DNA of 64,000 nucleotides from positions 62,001-126,000 of the forward strand of contig NZ_LMLH01000003.1 in NCBI RefSeq assembly GCF_001421885.1, in the 5' to 3' direction. The translations under genes were made by a program, and so were the position numbers. Shown here piece after piece: positions 52,161 through 60,768 of the stretch. The DNA comes from Pseudomonas sp. Leaf48 (GTDB taxonomy: Bacteria > Pseudomonadota > Gammaproteobacteria > Pseudomonadales > Pseudomonadaceae). How positions within the stretch are numbered: position 1 is the first letter of the stretch; each line of letters opens with the position of its first letter. Below the pieces are notes generated by a model. That model did no database searches. It was not told the DNA's origin and saw only the letters and a program-made list of their open reading frames with translations.

Positions 52161-53641
52161 GTCTGCTCCTTGTCGTCGAGCGCCTGAAGCAGTTCGACGA
52201 GCGTGCTGTAATTAAGACCTTTACCCCGAGCGCGCTCGGCATCGGCGGCGTTTTCTTCGTCCACCGTTTCGGCGTCATAGCCGGTGCGCAGGACCATTTC
52301 GCTACGCGAGGCAAAGCCGGCGTTCACTTCCATCGTGCGTGACTGAACATCCTGAACCGGATGGATATACGCCCAGCCTTGTGGCACCCAGCGTGTACGC
52401 AGGTACTCACGGCGTCGTTGGGCGTAGTCCGGCAACAGCACGGCGCCACTGAGCACCGCCATATCCATCCACGCGGCCCGCACTGGGCGACATAACTGGT
52501 GCACATACACACCGAATTGCAGCTGCTCCAGTCGACGCCGGAACTCGGTAAGCACCACCCGTAGTGCACGGTCGTTCACTTCGCGCATGTCGCCTGTGAG
52601 GATCTCGTATGGCATTCCGGCGCCGGCCGCTGCCGCCATCAATTGCTGACGCATGAAATCCGGGTAGTTGTTGCCGGCATCTGGCGGCGAGGAAAACTCG
52701 ACCTCCTCGCCCGGCAACAACTCCTGCATGGTCCCGGGCTCCAATGCCACCATCGGCGTGAAGCCATCCGAAGCGAGGTTCAGTGGCGCTCCGGTCACTG
52801 GGTCGACCGGCGTCTGGATGTCATCCGGTGATGGCTTCTTGATGAAGCCGGCGAACAGGTTGGCCACCTCTTGGCGGAACAACACCGCATCGTCGTAGTT
52901 GTCCAGGCTGCGCAGGCGCTTGAGCACCGGCGATAAACGCGGCAGACCACGCAGCTGACCCGGTTCGACCGGCTCAAAAATGTGCAGCACCTGGCTCGCC
53001 GGTACGCGCACCAATTGGTTGTAGCCACTGTTCAACGACGCGGCATCGCCGGGATGCGAGCGATACATCCAGTACGCCACCCGGCGGCTATCCGGACTGA
53101 ACTCGATGCCGGCGCGAATGACGTTGCCGTTACGGGCCATTTCGGACTTGTCGTGTGGCACAAACTCCGGCGCCAGCACCTGGAGTTGCAGCGGCACCAC
53201 CAGCCCCTCATCAAGGCTGCGCGGGCGCAGGCGGACAAAACATTCGCCGGCCGTTTCCACCGTCCGAGCGATCAACGCCTGCTGTCCGTAAAAGTCGGTG
53301 AGACCATCGGCGTCGGATTCTTCGGTCCAGTCGGCCCAGAGCTCCTGCAGCAAATGCCGAAGCTCGTCATCCTGGGTTTTTGGCCGCGGCGTGATACCGG
53401 TGCCGATCAGGTTGCTGACCCGTTTGTCGATGATGTTGAACGCGTACGGGTCGTTGCGCACTGCTGCACGGGAACGCGAACGCAGGTTGCGCAGCGCCGG
53501 AATGGCAATGCTGTTGAAACCGGCGTCGGGCGCATCCCAACTGGCGGAACGACGCCCTTCAGCCGCGCCTTCATAGCTGGCCTTGATATTCGAGGGAATC
53601 AAGAAACCGCTGCGGCCCAATGTTGGAAAGTGACGAGCCAT
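52157..53641 (-). CDS. Portal protein (lambda gpB type)
   Basis: A 494-residue portal (SRAAVRNDPYAFNIIDKRVSN, then GQQALIARTVETAGECFVRL, then GEEVEFSSPPDAGNNYPDFM). It forms the DNA channel at one capsid vertex. It starts one base inside the gpW stop (TAATG). Confidence 0.92.
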   Translation of the reverse strand: MARHFPTLGRSGFLIPSNIKASYEGAAEGRRSASWDAPDAGFNSIAIPALRNLRSRSRAAVRNDPYAFNIIDKRVSNLIGTGITPRPKTQDDELRHLLQELWADWTEESDADGLTDFYGQQALIARTVETAGECFVRLRPRSLDEGLVVPLQLQVLAPEFVPHDKSEMARNGNVIRAGIEFSPDSRRVAYWMYRSHPGDAASLNSGYNQLVRVPASQVLHIFEPVEPGQLRGLPRLSPVLKRLRSLDNYDDAVLFRQEVANLFAGFIKKPSPDDIQTPVDPVTGAPLNLASDGFTPMVALEPGTMQELLPGEEVEFSSPPDAGNNYPDFMRQQLMAAAAGAGMPYEILTGDMREVNDRALRVVLTEFRRRLEQLQFGVYVHQLCRPVRAAWMDMAVLSGAVLLPDYAQRRREYLRTRWVPQGWAYIHPVQDVQSRTMEVNAGFASRSEMVLRTGYDAETVDEENAADAERARGKGLNYSTLVELLQALDDKEQT

Positions 53642-53847
53642 TACAGTCCCTTGCCTCCATGGTAAAGCCGCACGATGCGGGACCGAGGGCCTGCCGCCGC
53701 GATCAGCGAGCTACGAATTTCGTCGCGTGCCCTGAGCAATTCGTCGATGTCGCGGTACTCGACGTTGCGATCGGCGTAACGCACGATTTTTTCGCCACGC
53801 GCGATTGCCTTCTCGACCGCGTCGAGTTGCTGTTGGGTAAAGGCCAT
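53641..53847 (-). CDS. Head-tail joining protein gpW (lambda)
   Basis: A 68-residue gpW protein (AFTQQQLDAVEKAIARGEKI), the usual length of lambda W. It starts at ATG53847; upstream codons in frame are not family-like. Between TerL and portal as in lambda. Confidence 0.9.
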   Translation of the reverse strand: MAFTQQQLDAVEKAIARGEKIVRYADRNVEYRDIDELLRARDEIRSSLIAAAGPRSRIVRLYHGGKGL

Positions 53848-53900
53848 GGGGAACGCTCTAAAGTAATAAGACAACGTGAGTTGCAACGGTGCGTTTTCAC

Positions 53901-55907
53901 TCAGCGCCGTTTTTTGAGGTAGCCGCTGCTGGAGCTTCGACGCTGGGGCGGTCGTGCAATCGGCAGCAATACTGCGGCTGGCTTGGCTGGTGGCGGCACG
54001 GGATCCGCCGATTGCTGCGGAGATAACACCGGAGCGCGGACGCGTTCGACTGCAATGGCTTTTTCACCCGGCGCCGCCTGCAACAGGGCGCTTTTCACCC
54101 GCTCCCAGTCGTGTTCCTTGTAGCGATTCAGGCCCAGGTAATGCGCCATCGCCAGGCTGTACACCATCAAGTCGAGGGCTTCGTTGCGCTCCGCCTTGCC
54201 CTTGACCCATTCGATTTTTTTGTAGCCTTTGATGTACCGAGTCACCTTGCGCTCGGCGACGCACTGGGCGAAGAAATCATCCGGCAGGTCGTTGGCAAAG
54301 TGCAGCGCGCCGGGGCCGTCCTCTACTGGATAGCGGTTGTAAATCCAATCCTTGGCCGTGTCGGTACCGATGAACCACAGCTCGACACCCTTGCGTTCGG
54401 TCAGGCCTTTCCAGGTGACGTCCATCATCGATGGCCGCTGCGCAATCACCGGCCGACCTGACTTGCTCGCGCCCTTGACGGCGAAGATGTTGCGCCAGCG
54501 CCGCAGCCGGCAGAACTGGTACACCTCGTCGGTGTGGTTGCCGCCGGAGTCGATACCGGCTGCCCGGATTGTCAGGTCCGCGCCACACGGATGCGGATAA
54601 CGCGCCTTGAGTTTGTCGTCGAGTACGGACCAGGTGCATTCGTCGGAGGGATCGCCCCAGATCACCTGGTAGTCGATGATCCAGCGCTCCATGCCGGCGC
54701 CCCAGCCCACCACCATGAACTCCAGCCGGTTGGCTTGAACATCGACCGAGGCCGTGAGCATCAGCACGGCGAACGGCATCGACCCCAGCCCGTAAGTTTC
54801 CAGGCGGGCCCGAGCCATCAGCACATCGGCTTTGGTTTGCTCTTGGGCGCTGTCCCAAACCTTGGCCAGACGGGTGTTATAAAACACCTGCATCGGCTCC
54901 AGATCGCCGCGGGACATGGCGGTCTTGGCCTTCTCGAACTGCTTGGCCAGCGCGGCCCAGCCTGTCCAGCCGGGCGGCGAGTACAACGCATTGAGGTTGA
55001 AGCCGACGGTTTCACCATCGCCCTGGGCATGGGCGCGCCACTCGCCTTTGGCCAACATCTCACCCTTGTGATGTTCCTCGATCAGCACGTCACAGTCAGG
55101 CCCGGCGCACTCGTAGTGTGCCCGTTGGCAATCCGCCGAATAATGCAGGCGTTCCCATTCGAGGACTTGCATGTGCCCGCAATTCGGGCACGGCACGTAG
55201 TAAAAACGCTGGTCGCTGGTCTCGAACAGGTCGGCAATGCGCGAGGCGCCCCGGATTGTCGGCGAACTGGAAAAGTAGAACTTGGCATTACGGCCAAACG
55301 TACTGCCCCGGGTTTCAGCCAGCTCAATCGGGTCGCCCTCCTCGCCCACGTCCACCACCCAGCGATCCACTTCATCGCCATAGATGTACCGGGCCGACAA
55401 CTCCGACAGGTTTGCCGCCGATCCGGCGGTGGTGACATACAGCGAACCACCTTCGAATTCTTTGGTGTCCATGGTGTTGCGCGCATCACGCGAACGGTTC
55501 GCCGCGACTCGTTCGCGCAGCACTGGGGTGGCCTTGATGGTCTTGCCGATGCGCGACGAGACTCGCTTGGCCAACCCCAGGCTGGGCAACAGCGTGAGAA
55601 TATTCGACGGCGCCATATGGATCAGGCCGCCAATCCAGTTCAAGGCGATCTGGGTTTTCATCAACTGCGAGGCCACCATGGTCACCACGCGCTTGCACGG
55701 GTGGGCCGGTGACAGGCAGCGCATGGGCTCGCGGGCATACGGTGTTCGCGCTGTGCGGTACTGTCCTGGCTCGGCCGCCCCGGCATCCCGCGGGATGCGC
55801 ATGAACTCATCAGCCCACTGATCGATCCAGACATCCGGCTCTGGCCGCAGCCCGCGGAAATACGCCTCCCGGTACACCGCTGCACCGTCGGGCATTTCCG
55901 CTGACAT
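53901..55907 (-). CDS. Terminase large subunit (lambda gpA type)
   Basis: A 668-residue packaging ATPase/nuclease. A deviant Walker A region, VASQLMKTQIAL, lies near 78-89; Walker B, YIYGDEVDRW, near 175-184; a Cys-pair zinc-like motif (CPNCGH) near 240; and the nuclease domain in the C-terminal third. The gpA family usually cuts cohesive ends (cos). It starts 3 nt after the TerS stop. Confidence 0.92.
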   Translation of the reverse strand: MSAEMPDGAAVYREAYFRGLRPEPDVWIDQWADEFMRIPRDAGAAEPGQYRTARTPYAREPMRCLSPAHPCKRVVTMVASQLMKTQIALNWIGGLIHMAPSNILTLLPSLGLAKRVSSRIGKTIKATPVLRERVAANRSRDARNTMDTKEFEGGSLYVTTAGSAANLSELSARYIYGDEVDRWVVDVGEEGDPIELAETRGSTFGRNAKFYFSSSPTIRGASRIADLFETSDQRFYYVPCPNCGHMQVLEWERLHYSADCQRAHYECAGPDCDVLIEEHHKGEMLAKGEWRAHAQGDGETVGFNLNALYSPPGWTGWAALAKQFEKAKTAMSRGDLEPMQVFYNTRLAKVWDSAQEQTKADVLMARARLETYGLGSMPFAVLMLTASVDVQANRLEFMVVGWGAGMERWIIDYQVIWGDPSDECTWSVLDDKLKARYPHPCGADLTIRAAGIDSGGNHTDEVYQFCRLRRWRNIFAVKGASKSGRPVIAQRPSMMDVTWKGLTERKGVELWFIGTDTAKDWIYNRYPVEDGPGALHFANDLPDDFFAQCVAERKVTRYIKGYKKIEWVKGKAERNEALDLMVYSLAMAHYLGLNRYKEHDWERVKSALLQAAPGEKAIAVERVRAPVLSPQQSADPVPPPAKPAAVLLPIARPPQRRSSSSGYLKKRR

Positions 55908-55910
55908 GGA

Positions 55911-56516
55911 TTAGCTCGCTGCAGTCAAAGAATGGATGAGGTCAGTCGAGGACATCCGCTCGGCATCGTCCAACACCCGGCGCAAGGCAGCAGTGAGGTG
56001 CTTCTCGATTTGCCAGTGATCACTCATGGCGGCCAATTCGGGGGCCAACTGTGGCGGCATACCCAGCAACAGATCCCGTAACATTCGCCCGGTCGTGTAC
56101 GCCGCCGTTTTAACGGCCTCCAACTCGACGTGGGCGCCGCGATTCCTGTGAAACTCGCTCTCGGTCAAGCGTGACTCATAAAACTCGCGATAGGCGCGCG
56201 ACTCCTGAAAGTCCGGGATGCCCTCGCCGGACAATGGCGCCTGGTGCGAAAGAACGGCTGAAGGCTCGTATTCGATCTGGGGGCCCGGGGTATTGCCTTC
56301 CGGCCTGCGCTGTATCCGTTCGCGCTCGTGCCGCGCCGCCACATTGGCTTTGCTCGGATCCGCTGTGCTGAACAGCAATCGGTCCGTGGCCTCGACATCC
56401 ACCATGCCGTCCGCCAGCAGAACCAGACGACCGCTCTTGGCCAACTTCGACACATAGGGTTTCGACCAGCCTTGGCGCGTGGCGAACTCCGCTTTGGTGA
56501 GTGCTGTCATGTCCAT
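55911..56516 (-). CDS. Terminase small subunit (Nu1 type)
   Basis: A 201-residue protein with an N-terminal winged helix (LTKAEFATRQGWSKPYVSKLAKSGRL, 5-30), as in lambda Nu1. The second ATG (56510) has better spacing to AAGG and may be the real start. Directly upstream lies a dense array of GTTAAC boxes that could be its binding site. Confidence 0.85.
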   Translation of the reverse strand: MDMTALTKAEFATRQGWSKPYVSKLAKSGRLVLLADGMVDVEATDRLLFSTADPSKANVAARHERERIQRRPEGNTPGPQIEYEPSAVLSHQAPLSGEGIPDFQESRAYREFYESRLTESEFHRNRGAHVELEAVKTAAYTTGRMLRDLLLGMPPQLAPELAAMSDHWQIEKHLTAALRRVLDDAERMSSTDLIHSLTAAS

Positions 56517-56524
56517 GCCTTACG

Positions 56525-56821
56525 GTTAACCCGGCAGGGCCGAGGGTTAACCGAGTAAAATAGTCGGTTAACTCCTAGGTCAACCACCTCAAGACCACGG
56601 CCCACCTGGCTTTCAGCCAATTCCATAGCCTTTCAATCATTTGCTTAGTTAACTCTTGGTTAACTACCTTAGTTAACCGGGCTGAAAGCCGCGGCCCGCC
56701 TGACGTTCAGCCGACTCGACAGCTGGCTGAGTTAACCAGGTTAATTCGTTAGTTAACCGCACTGTAAGTCACAGCCCATAAGGCTTTCAGCTAAGTTAAC
56801 CAAGGGAGTTAACCAGTTAAC
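56525..56821. repeat. GTTAAC box array with three ~44-bp repeats
   Basis: Eleven exact GTTAAC sites, beginning at 56525, 56546, 56567, 56648, 56659, 56672, 56731, 56752, 56795, 56808 and 56816, plus variants GTCAAC (56579) and GTTAAT (56740). Interleaved are three imperfect ~44-bp repeats at 56578-56620, 56671-56714 and 56751-56794, each ending in a block like GGCTTTCAGCCAA. Placement before TerS suggests a packaging or regulator-binding site. The rest of 56822-56993 shows no gene. Confidence 0.85.
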
Positions 56822-56993
56822 TAACTCTGGAGGGGTGCCGCTAACGCGTTTGCGCGAGTCTTATGCCCCGTGTTCCTTGGAAGTTGCCAGGGTCCCCGGG
56901 CCTCTGCCGTCTGTCGGAGTCACTCACTGCGTTTGAAACGGAGGCAGTCGACTAAGAGCATTACTTTGCACGATGAGATCGCTTGTTTACGGC

Positions 56994-57440
56994 TCATGCG
57001 GATATCGCAGCAATCTGGCGGGCAACCTCGTCATGGATCAGTTTGGCTGACCAGGTATGCGCAACGACGTCAGTGCCGGCTTCCAGCATCGCGGCATCAC
57101 CTTCGACGGGAATGGCAGGCAGATCGGTCAGATCGTTGTAGCTACCGGAGAAGTCCGAAGTCCCACTACCAATTGCGGCACGCGCAGCCGCGGCGTCAAC
57201 ACTGACCAGCACCGCCTTACCGACATCCGACGCGTCCGTGATGTTGTCCGAGGTGATGTCGCCCGGTGCACTGCCAACATTGCTTGATCCCTTCACTACA
57301 GCCTGAAGCACTTGAAAGCCTTCAGTGATGGAGACAGGACTACCATAAGGCTGCCAACCATCGGCGAGGGCCTGTGCCAGCTTGACCGTCAGCTCCTCGG
57401 GAGTGTTGGCGACAACGGTTTCGTATTGGGTGTAAGCCAT
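56994..57440 (-). CDS. DUF1737 / head-fibre-like phage protein
   Basis: A 148-residue protein. The N-terminal part (YETVVANTPEELTVKLAQA then LADGWQPYGSP) fits DUF1737. The C-terminal part (ASDVGKAVLVSVDAAAARAA then GTSDFSGSYNDLTDLPAIP) resembles repeats of phage head or tail fibres. Possibly a virion decoration. It starts 3 nt after the stop of the small membrane gene. Confidence 0.65.
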   Translation of the reverse strand: MAYTQYETVVANTPEELTVKLAQALADGWQPYGSPVSITEGFQVLQAVVKGSSNVGSAPGDITSDNITDASDVGKAVLVSVDAAAARAAIGSGTSDFSGSYNDLTDLPAIPVEGDAAMLEAGTDVVAHTWSAKLIHDEVARQIAAISA

Positions 57441-57443
57441 TCT

Positions 57444-57572
57444 CTAAATCTCACGATTGAATGATTGAGCGGCGAGCGGCTGACATGCACGCGAATCACC
57501 ACAGTGGATGTGGCCCGTGACGGCGTAGGCCAGCAGGAGCACAAGTGGCAGCGTCCAGGAGCGGCGCTTCAC
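57444..57572 (-). CDS. Small membrane protein coupled to holin
   Basis: A 42-residue ORF that starts at a GTG overlapping the holin stop (GTGA, 4 nt). It has a basic N-terminus (KRRSW) then a hydrophobic stretch (TLPLVLLLAYAVTG) and two Cys. One membrane segment, periplasmic tail likely. The coupling suggests a lysis role (antiholin or spanin-like), which is inference. Confidence 0.6.
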   Translation of the reverse strand: MKRRSWTLPLVLLLAYAVTGHIHCGDSRACQPLAAQSFNREI

Positions 57573-57904
57573 GGCGCCGAATCCGATTTGGGAAACTTGA
57601 AGTCAGCGAACCGATCAGCCAGATCGGCGATTTTCTTCACGCCAAGAAAACCGATGAACACCCCGGCAGCCGTGGCGAAGTTCTGCGGTAAGCCGAAGTA
57701 CTCCAACAGCGGAATCAGTCCAACGGTGATCAGTGTGCAAAGCGAAGCTTCAAGCAGTGCCTGTCGCCGCGAGCCACCGCCATAAATGATCCGCAAAGCA
57801 CCGACCACGAATGACAATGCTCCGGCGTAGATCGTCGACGCATGCTGTCCCAGCCACGCGAATAGGACCAACCATGTTTCTGGTTTGTCGGGCATGTTTT
57901 TCAT
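57569..57904 (-). CDS. Phage holin, lambda-family type
   Basis: A 111-residue holin with about three hydrophobic segments (AGALSFVVGALRIIYGG, ITVGLIPLLEYFGL, AAGVFIGFLGV) and the family block YGGGSRRQALLEASLC. GGGAGG precedes the ATG by 7 nt. First gene of the late operon, after two tandem terminators. No endolysin is seen beside it. Confidence 0.88.
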   Translation of the reverse strand: MKNMPDKPETWLVLFAWLGQHASTIYAGALSFVVGALRIIYGGGSRRQALLEASLCTLITVGLIPLLEYFGLPQNFATAAGVFIGFLGVKKIADLADRFADFKFPKSDSAP

Positions 57905-57992
57905 CCGAATTCCTCCCTTTCGGGGAGCGCAATAGGTCCGGCTCCAGCAGCAGTCCCCGCTTGGAGCGATGGATGTGGCGGCACCGAAAACG

Positions 57993-58015
57993 AAAAACCC
58001 TGCTCGATGGCAGGG
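57993..58015 (-). terminator. Tandem terminator 2 before holin
   Basis: Minus strand CCCTGC / GCAGGG, then TTTTTCG. The second of two terminators between Q and the holin; probable target of Q antitermination. Confidence 0.8.
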
Positions 58016-58028
58016 CTTGTAAAGGACA

Positions 58029-58054
58029 CAAAAAAACCCGACTCAATGGTCGGG
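58029..58054 (-). terminator. Tandem terminator 1 before holin
   Basis: Minus strand CCCGAC / GTCGGG with T7. A candidate promoter lies upstream on the minus strand: TTGCAA (58139-58134), 18-nt gap, GATAGA (58115-58110). Confidence 0.85.
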
Positions 58055-58300
58055 CTCTTTAAAGGCGTCTCGCTGCGTTGACAGCAACACACGCTGCTAT
58101 AAAAGCAAATCTATCCCGCGCGGAAAAGGCTTTTTGCAATAAAAGCGAAGCTTTACCCAAATTGGTACGGCCCTTCGAGACAGGCAGAAATCGGCCCAGA
58201 TGCTGCCGGTCGCGAAACATTGTTTACAACCCAAGATGAGCAGGAGTGTACCGATTGCGACTTGGGGCATGGAGACTCTCACGAAAATGAAGAGTCCAAT

Positions 58301-58414
58301 TTATCGGTGGGGGCTGGCAGGCGCGAAGGCCTCCAAGAGCAGCTCGCTGTCTTCTTGCTGAGGTAGTGATTGCCTTTCTAGCTCGTCCTGAGCCTGGTAA
58401 AACAAACGTGACAT
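58301..58414 (-). CDS. Possible 37-aa ORF or gene remnant
   Basis: ATG58414 opens 37 codons rich in Gln, Glu and Leu (MSRLFYQAQDELERQSLPQQ start). The same frame stays open about 28 codons upstream without an ATG, so this may be the tail of a shortened gene. No Shine-Dalgarno. The rest of 57905-58697 shows terminators and possibly a promoter, no supported gene. Confidence 0.25.
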   Translation of the reverse strand: MSRLFYQAQDELERQSLPQQEDSELLLEAFAPASPHR

Positions 58415-58697
58415 TACGAATCTGTTAGCTGCCAAGTCTAGGGGGCGTAGCGCCAAGCACTCCGAACCGGAGAACCGACCCTGACCTCTGGGGCCTACAG
58501 CTCACTCTCCATGCCCCGTTACCGAGACTGCCTTGATTTCAAGGTCTGAACTGGCCAGAGGCCACCCGAGTAGTGCTATCTTCGACAAGAGATAGCTTGG
58601 GCTTAGCTGTGACTTTGGATCGCAGGGAAATGGGTAGATCAGTTGGTCGACTAGAAACACTAAACAACATCTGTAATTTACTTATAAAGCAAGGAGC

Positions 58698-60743
58698 ATG
58701 GCTTTGTTAGTCGCAAATGAAGGGCTCGAAATTCCTGAGGCAGCAATTAATAGCGCATTGACCAAATTATCATGGAAACTCCTAAAAAGAGAGCTTGATA
58801 AATTTCAATGGTATAGAAACCCGCTTGCATTACTAAGCGCAATTATGCGGACAGAAACACTTATCAATAGACGCCCGAACGCGGAAAAAACAAGAAAGAG
58901 AAAAGAACTATTCGATGACCTCATAGCCTTCATATCTCTTAGACTTGATAAGCCTTTGCTCGACCACTTTAAGAAAATGCTTGAATTCTTTGGCGTTGTA
59001 GAAACATGCTTTAGTGAAGTATTGAGTTTTGAAGGTGAGCTATCCGCTTTAAAAGATTTAAGTCCAGAAACCAGGCTATGGTCTACTATGACCTGGTTCG
59101 TAGGGGATCAAAATCATTTATATAAAAAAGTAGAAGATCAATTTAAGACAGGGACACCAGTACTTATAAACAGTCTTTCAGTAACTGATGCGTACGGTAT
59201 TCCCGTAGACCCAGAAACTTATCACACGCAACAAGTCGAAGCCTTAGGCTCCGCTATATTGATGGAAGCTTATCGCAATAACTGGTTTAGCTCTGATGGG
59301 ATTGTAGTAATTCCCGACCGAGTTCCTGTAGATGATGCCGAGGCATTTAAAGCCGGATCAATTCTCTATAATGCAAACATCTGGGCACTCATAGACATCC
59401 TACAAGAGCATGTGCGCTACCTAGGTAGAGAACATGATATTAGGGAGGCGCATGAATATGACAATGCCCCCGACAACTTTAAATTTGGAATTGAATTTGG
59501 GGAATCCACCAAAGCGCAAATTTTTGACTTCATCGCCGGCCAACGAAATAGCTCTAGGGAATCCACAAACTTTTTCTCCATAAACAAGGATTCCACGCTT
59601 AATTCATTACTGGACACGGCCGCAGCAATTAGTGGGTCGAAGACTGTCAAAGACCACTACCATGCTGCATCATCGCTCACTACATTACTAAGCTACAATG
59701 TACTTGAAGATGATGCGCTGTATGAAGGGTTAACTTTAAGTGACTGGATTGATGGCTTTTGCTTAATTAGAGAATTTTGTACTGCCATGCTGCCCAAAGC
59801 TTCCGAAGGAAAGCCCATGATTTCTGAACTTATCACTTTCAGTCAAGACTCCTTATTAGTTCATCTTCAATCCTCCGGAATGACCAAAGAAAAATCACTT
59901 ACCTTTGTTAAAAATATAACCTTCCATCGAAAGGCAAGAGATCTTTTTGATGCGCCACTCATAAAGACATCAACAGGATTTGCAGTTATTTACGACATTC
60001 TCAAAGGAAGCGTAATAAGCAGAGCGATCGCATCGAACATACTGAGTAGAAAAGGTGAATTTAAGCCAAAAGGAGATGGACTTGAAAACGAAGTAAAAGA
60101 GCTTTTTATCTCCCATGGGGTCGAGGCGGTAGGCTACAAAAGAAAATACCCTGAGCCAGAGGGAGAATATCAGTACGATGTTTTAGCACTATGGGATGGC
60201 AAACTATTTGTTTTAGAATGCAAGAATAGATGGCTTTGCGAAGGTCGCCCGGTTGCGATCTATAATTTCTTAAAACAAACTCGCGAAGATGTCCGCCAAG
60301 CAACAAGACTGGTAAACGGTTTAAAACTTCATCCTGAGATGGTACATGCGGCATTTGGTCGAGAAGTAAAGTACGACGAAATTATTCCGTGCGTCGTTGC
60401 TGGGCTACCATACGCGATGCCAGACCAACTAGGTGGCGTGTTTTTTACTGACATATCGATACTCACCAGATTCTTTTCAGATAGATATTTTGGCGTGGAA
60501 TACACTGATCGATCTAGAGAAGATCAACATGTAATTTACGATCAGTGGGAAACAAATGCGCCCTTAGTTTCCGACCTTATCAAAACGCTTCGTAACCCTA
60601 TACAAGTAGCTATCACGAGCAGCACTCTTGGTACAAGAAATGTGGAATTTCCGGTTGGTCGATCTATCCACCTAAAGTCTTCCTACACCTACACCAAACA
60701 GTTAAATCTAGAAGCATACCGAGACATCATAAATAGTTTGTAA
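58698..60743 (+). CDS. Unknown protein with C-terminal PD-(D/E)XK nuclease motif
   Basis: A 681-residue, AT-rich gene unlike its phage neighbours. The first ~450 residues are mostly helical with no family I recognise. The C-terminal part has a restriction-endonuclease-like core: Glu463/465 in GLENEVKELF, Asp494 in YDVLAL, and Glu507-x-Lys509 in VLECKNRW. AAGGAG sits well before the ATG. It is 25 nt upstream of a KAP NTPase and the pair is opposite to the late operon, in a spot where lambdoid phages carry cargo. A defence role is inferred. Confidence 0.75.
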   Translation: MALLVANEGLEIPEAAINSALTKLSWKLLKRELDKFQWYRNPLALLSAIMRTETLINRRPNAEKTRKRKELFDDLIAFISLRLDKPLLDHFKKMLEFFGVVETCFSEVLSFEGELSALKDLSPETRLWSTMTWFVGDQNHLYKKVEDQFKTGTPVLINSLSVTDAYGIPVDPETYHTQQVEALGSAILMEAYRNNWFSSDGIVVIPDRVPVDDAEAFKAGSILYNANIWALIDILQEHVRYLGREHDIREAHEYDNAPDNFKFGIEFGESTKAQIFDFIAGQRNSSRESTNFFSINKDSTLNSLLDTAAAISGSKTVKDHYHAASSLTTLLSYNVLEDDALYEGLTLSDWIDGFCLIREFCTAMLPKASEGKPMISELITFSQDSLLVHLQSSGMTKEKSLTFVKNITFHRKARDLFDAPLIKTSTGFAVIYDILKGSVISRAIASNILSRKGEFKPKGDGLENEVKELFISHGVEAVGYKRKYPEPEGEYQYDVLALWDGKLFVLECKNRWLCEGRPVAIYNFLKQTREDVRQATRLVNGLKLHPEMVHAAFGREVKYDEIIPCVVAGLPYAMPDQLGGVFFTDISILTRFFSDRYFGVEYTDRSREDQHVIYDQWETNAPLVSDLIKTLRNPIQVAITSSTLGTRNVEFPVGRSIHLKSSYTYTKQLNLEAYRDIINSL

Positions 60744-60768
60744 TTTTCGCATACTCAAGGACAACAAT

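Noticed and set aside
34857..56516. R-type tailocin (pyocin-like) instead of a prophage
   Set aside because: Capsid, portal, protease and both terminase subunits are present, so a DNA-packaging phage is the better reading.
58097..58282. 61-aa minus-strand ORF with a lipobox-like LILGC
   Set aside because: It overlaps the candidate late promoter and has no Shine-Dalgarno or family resemblance; the lipobox is imperfect.
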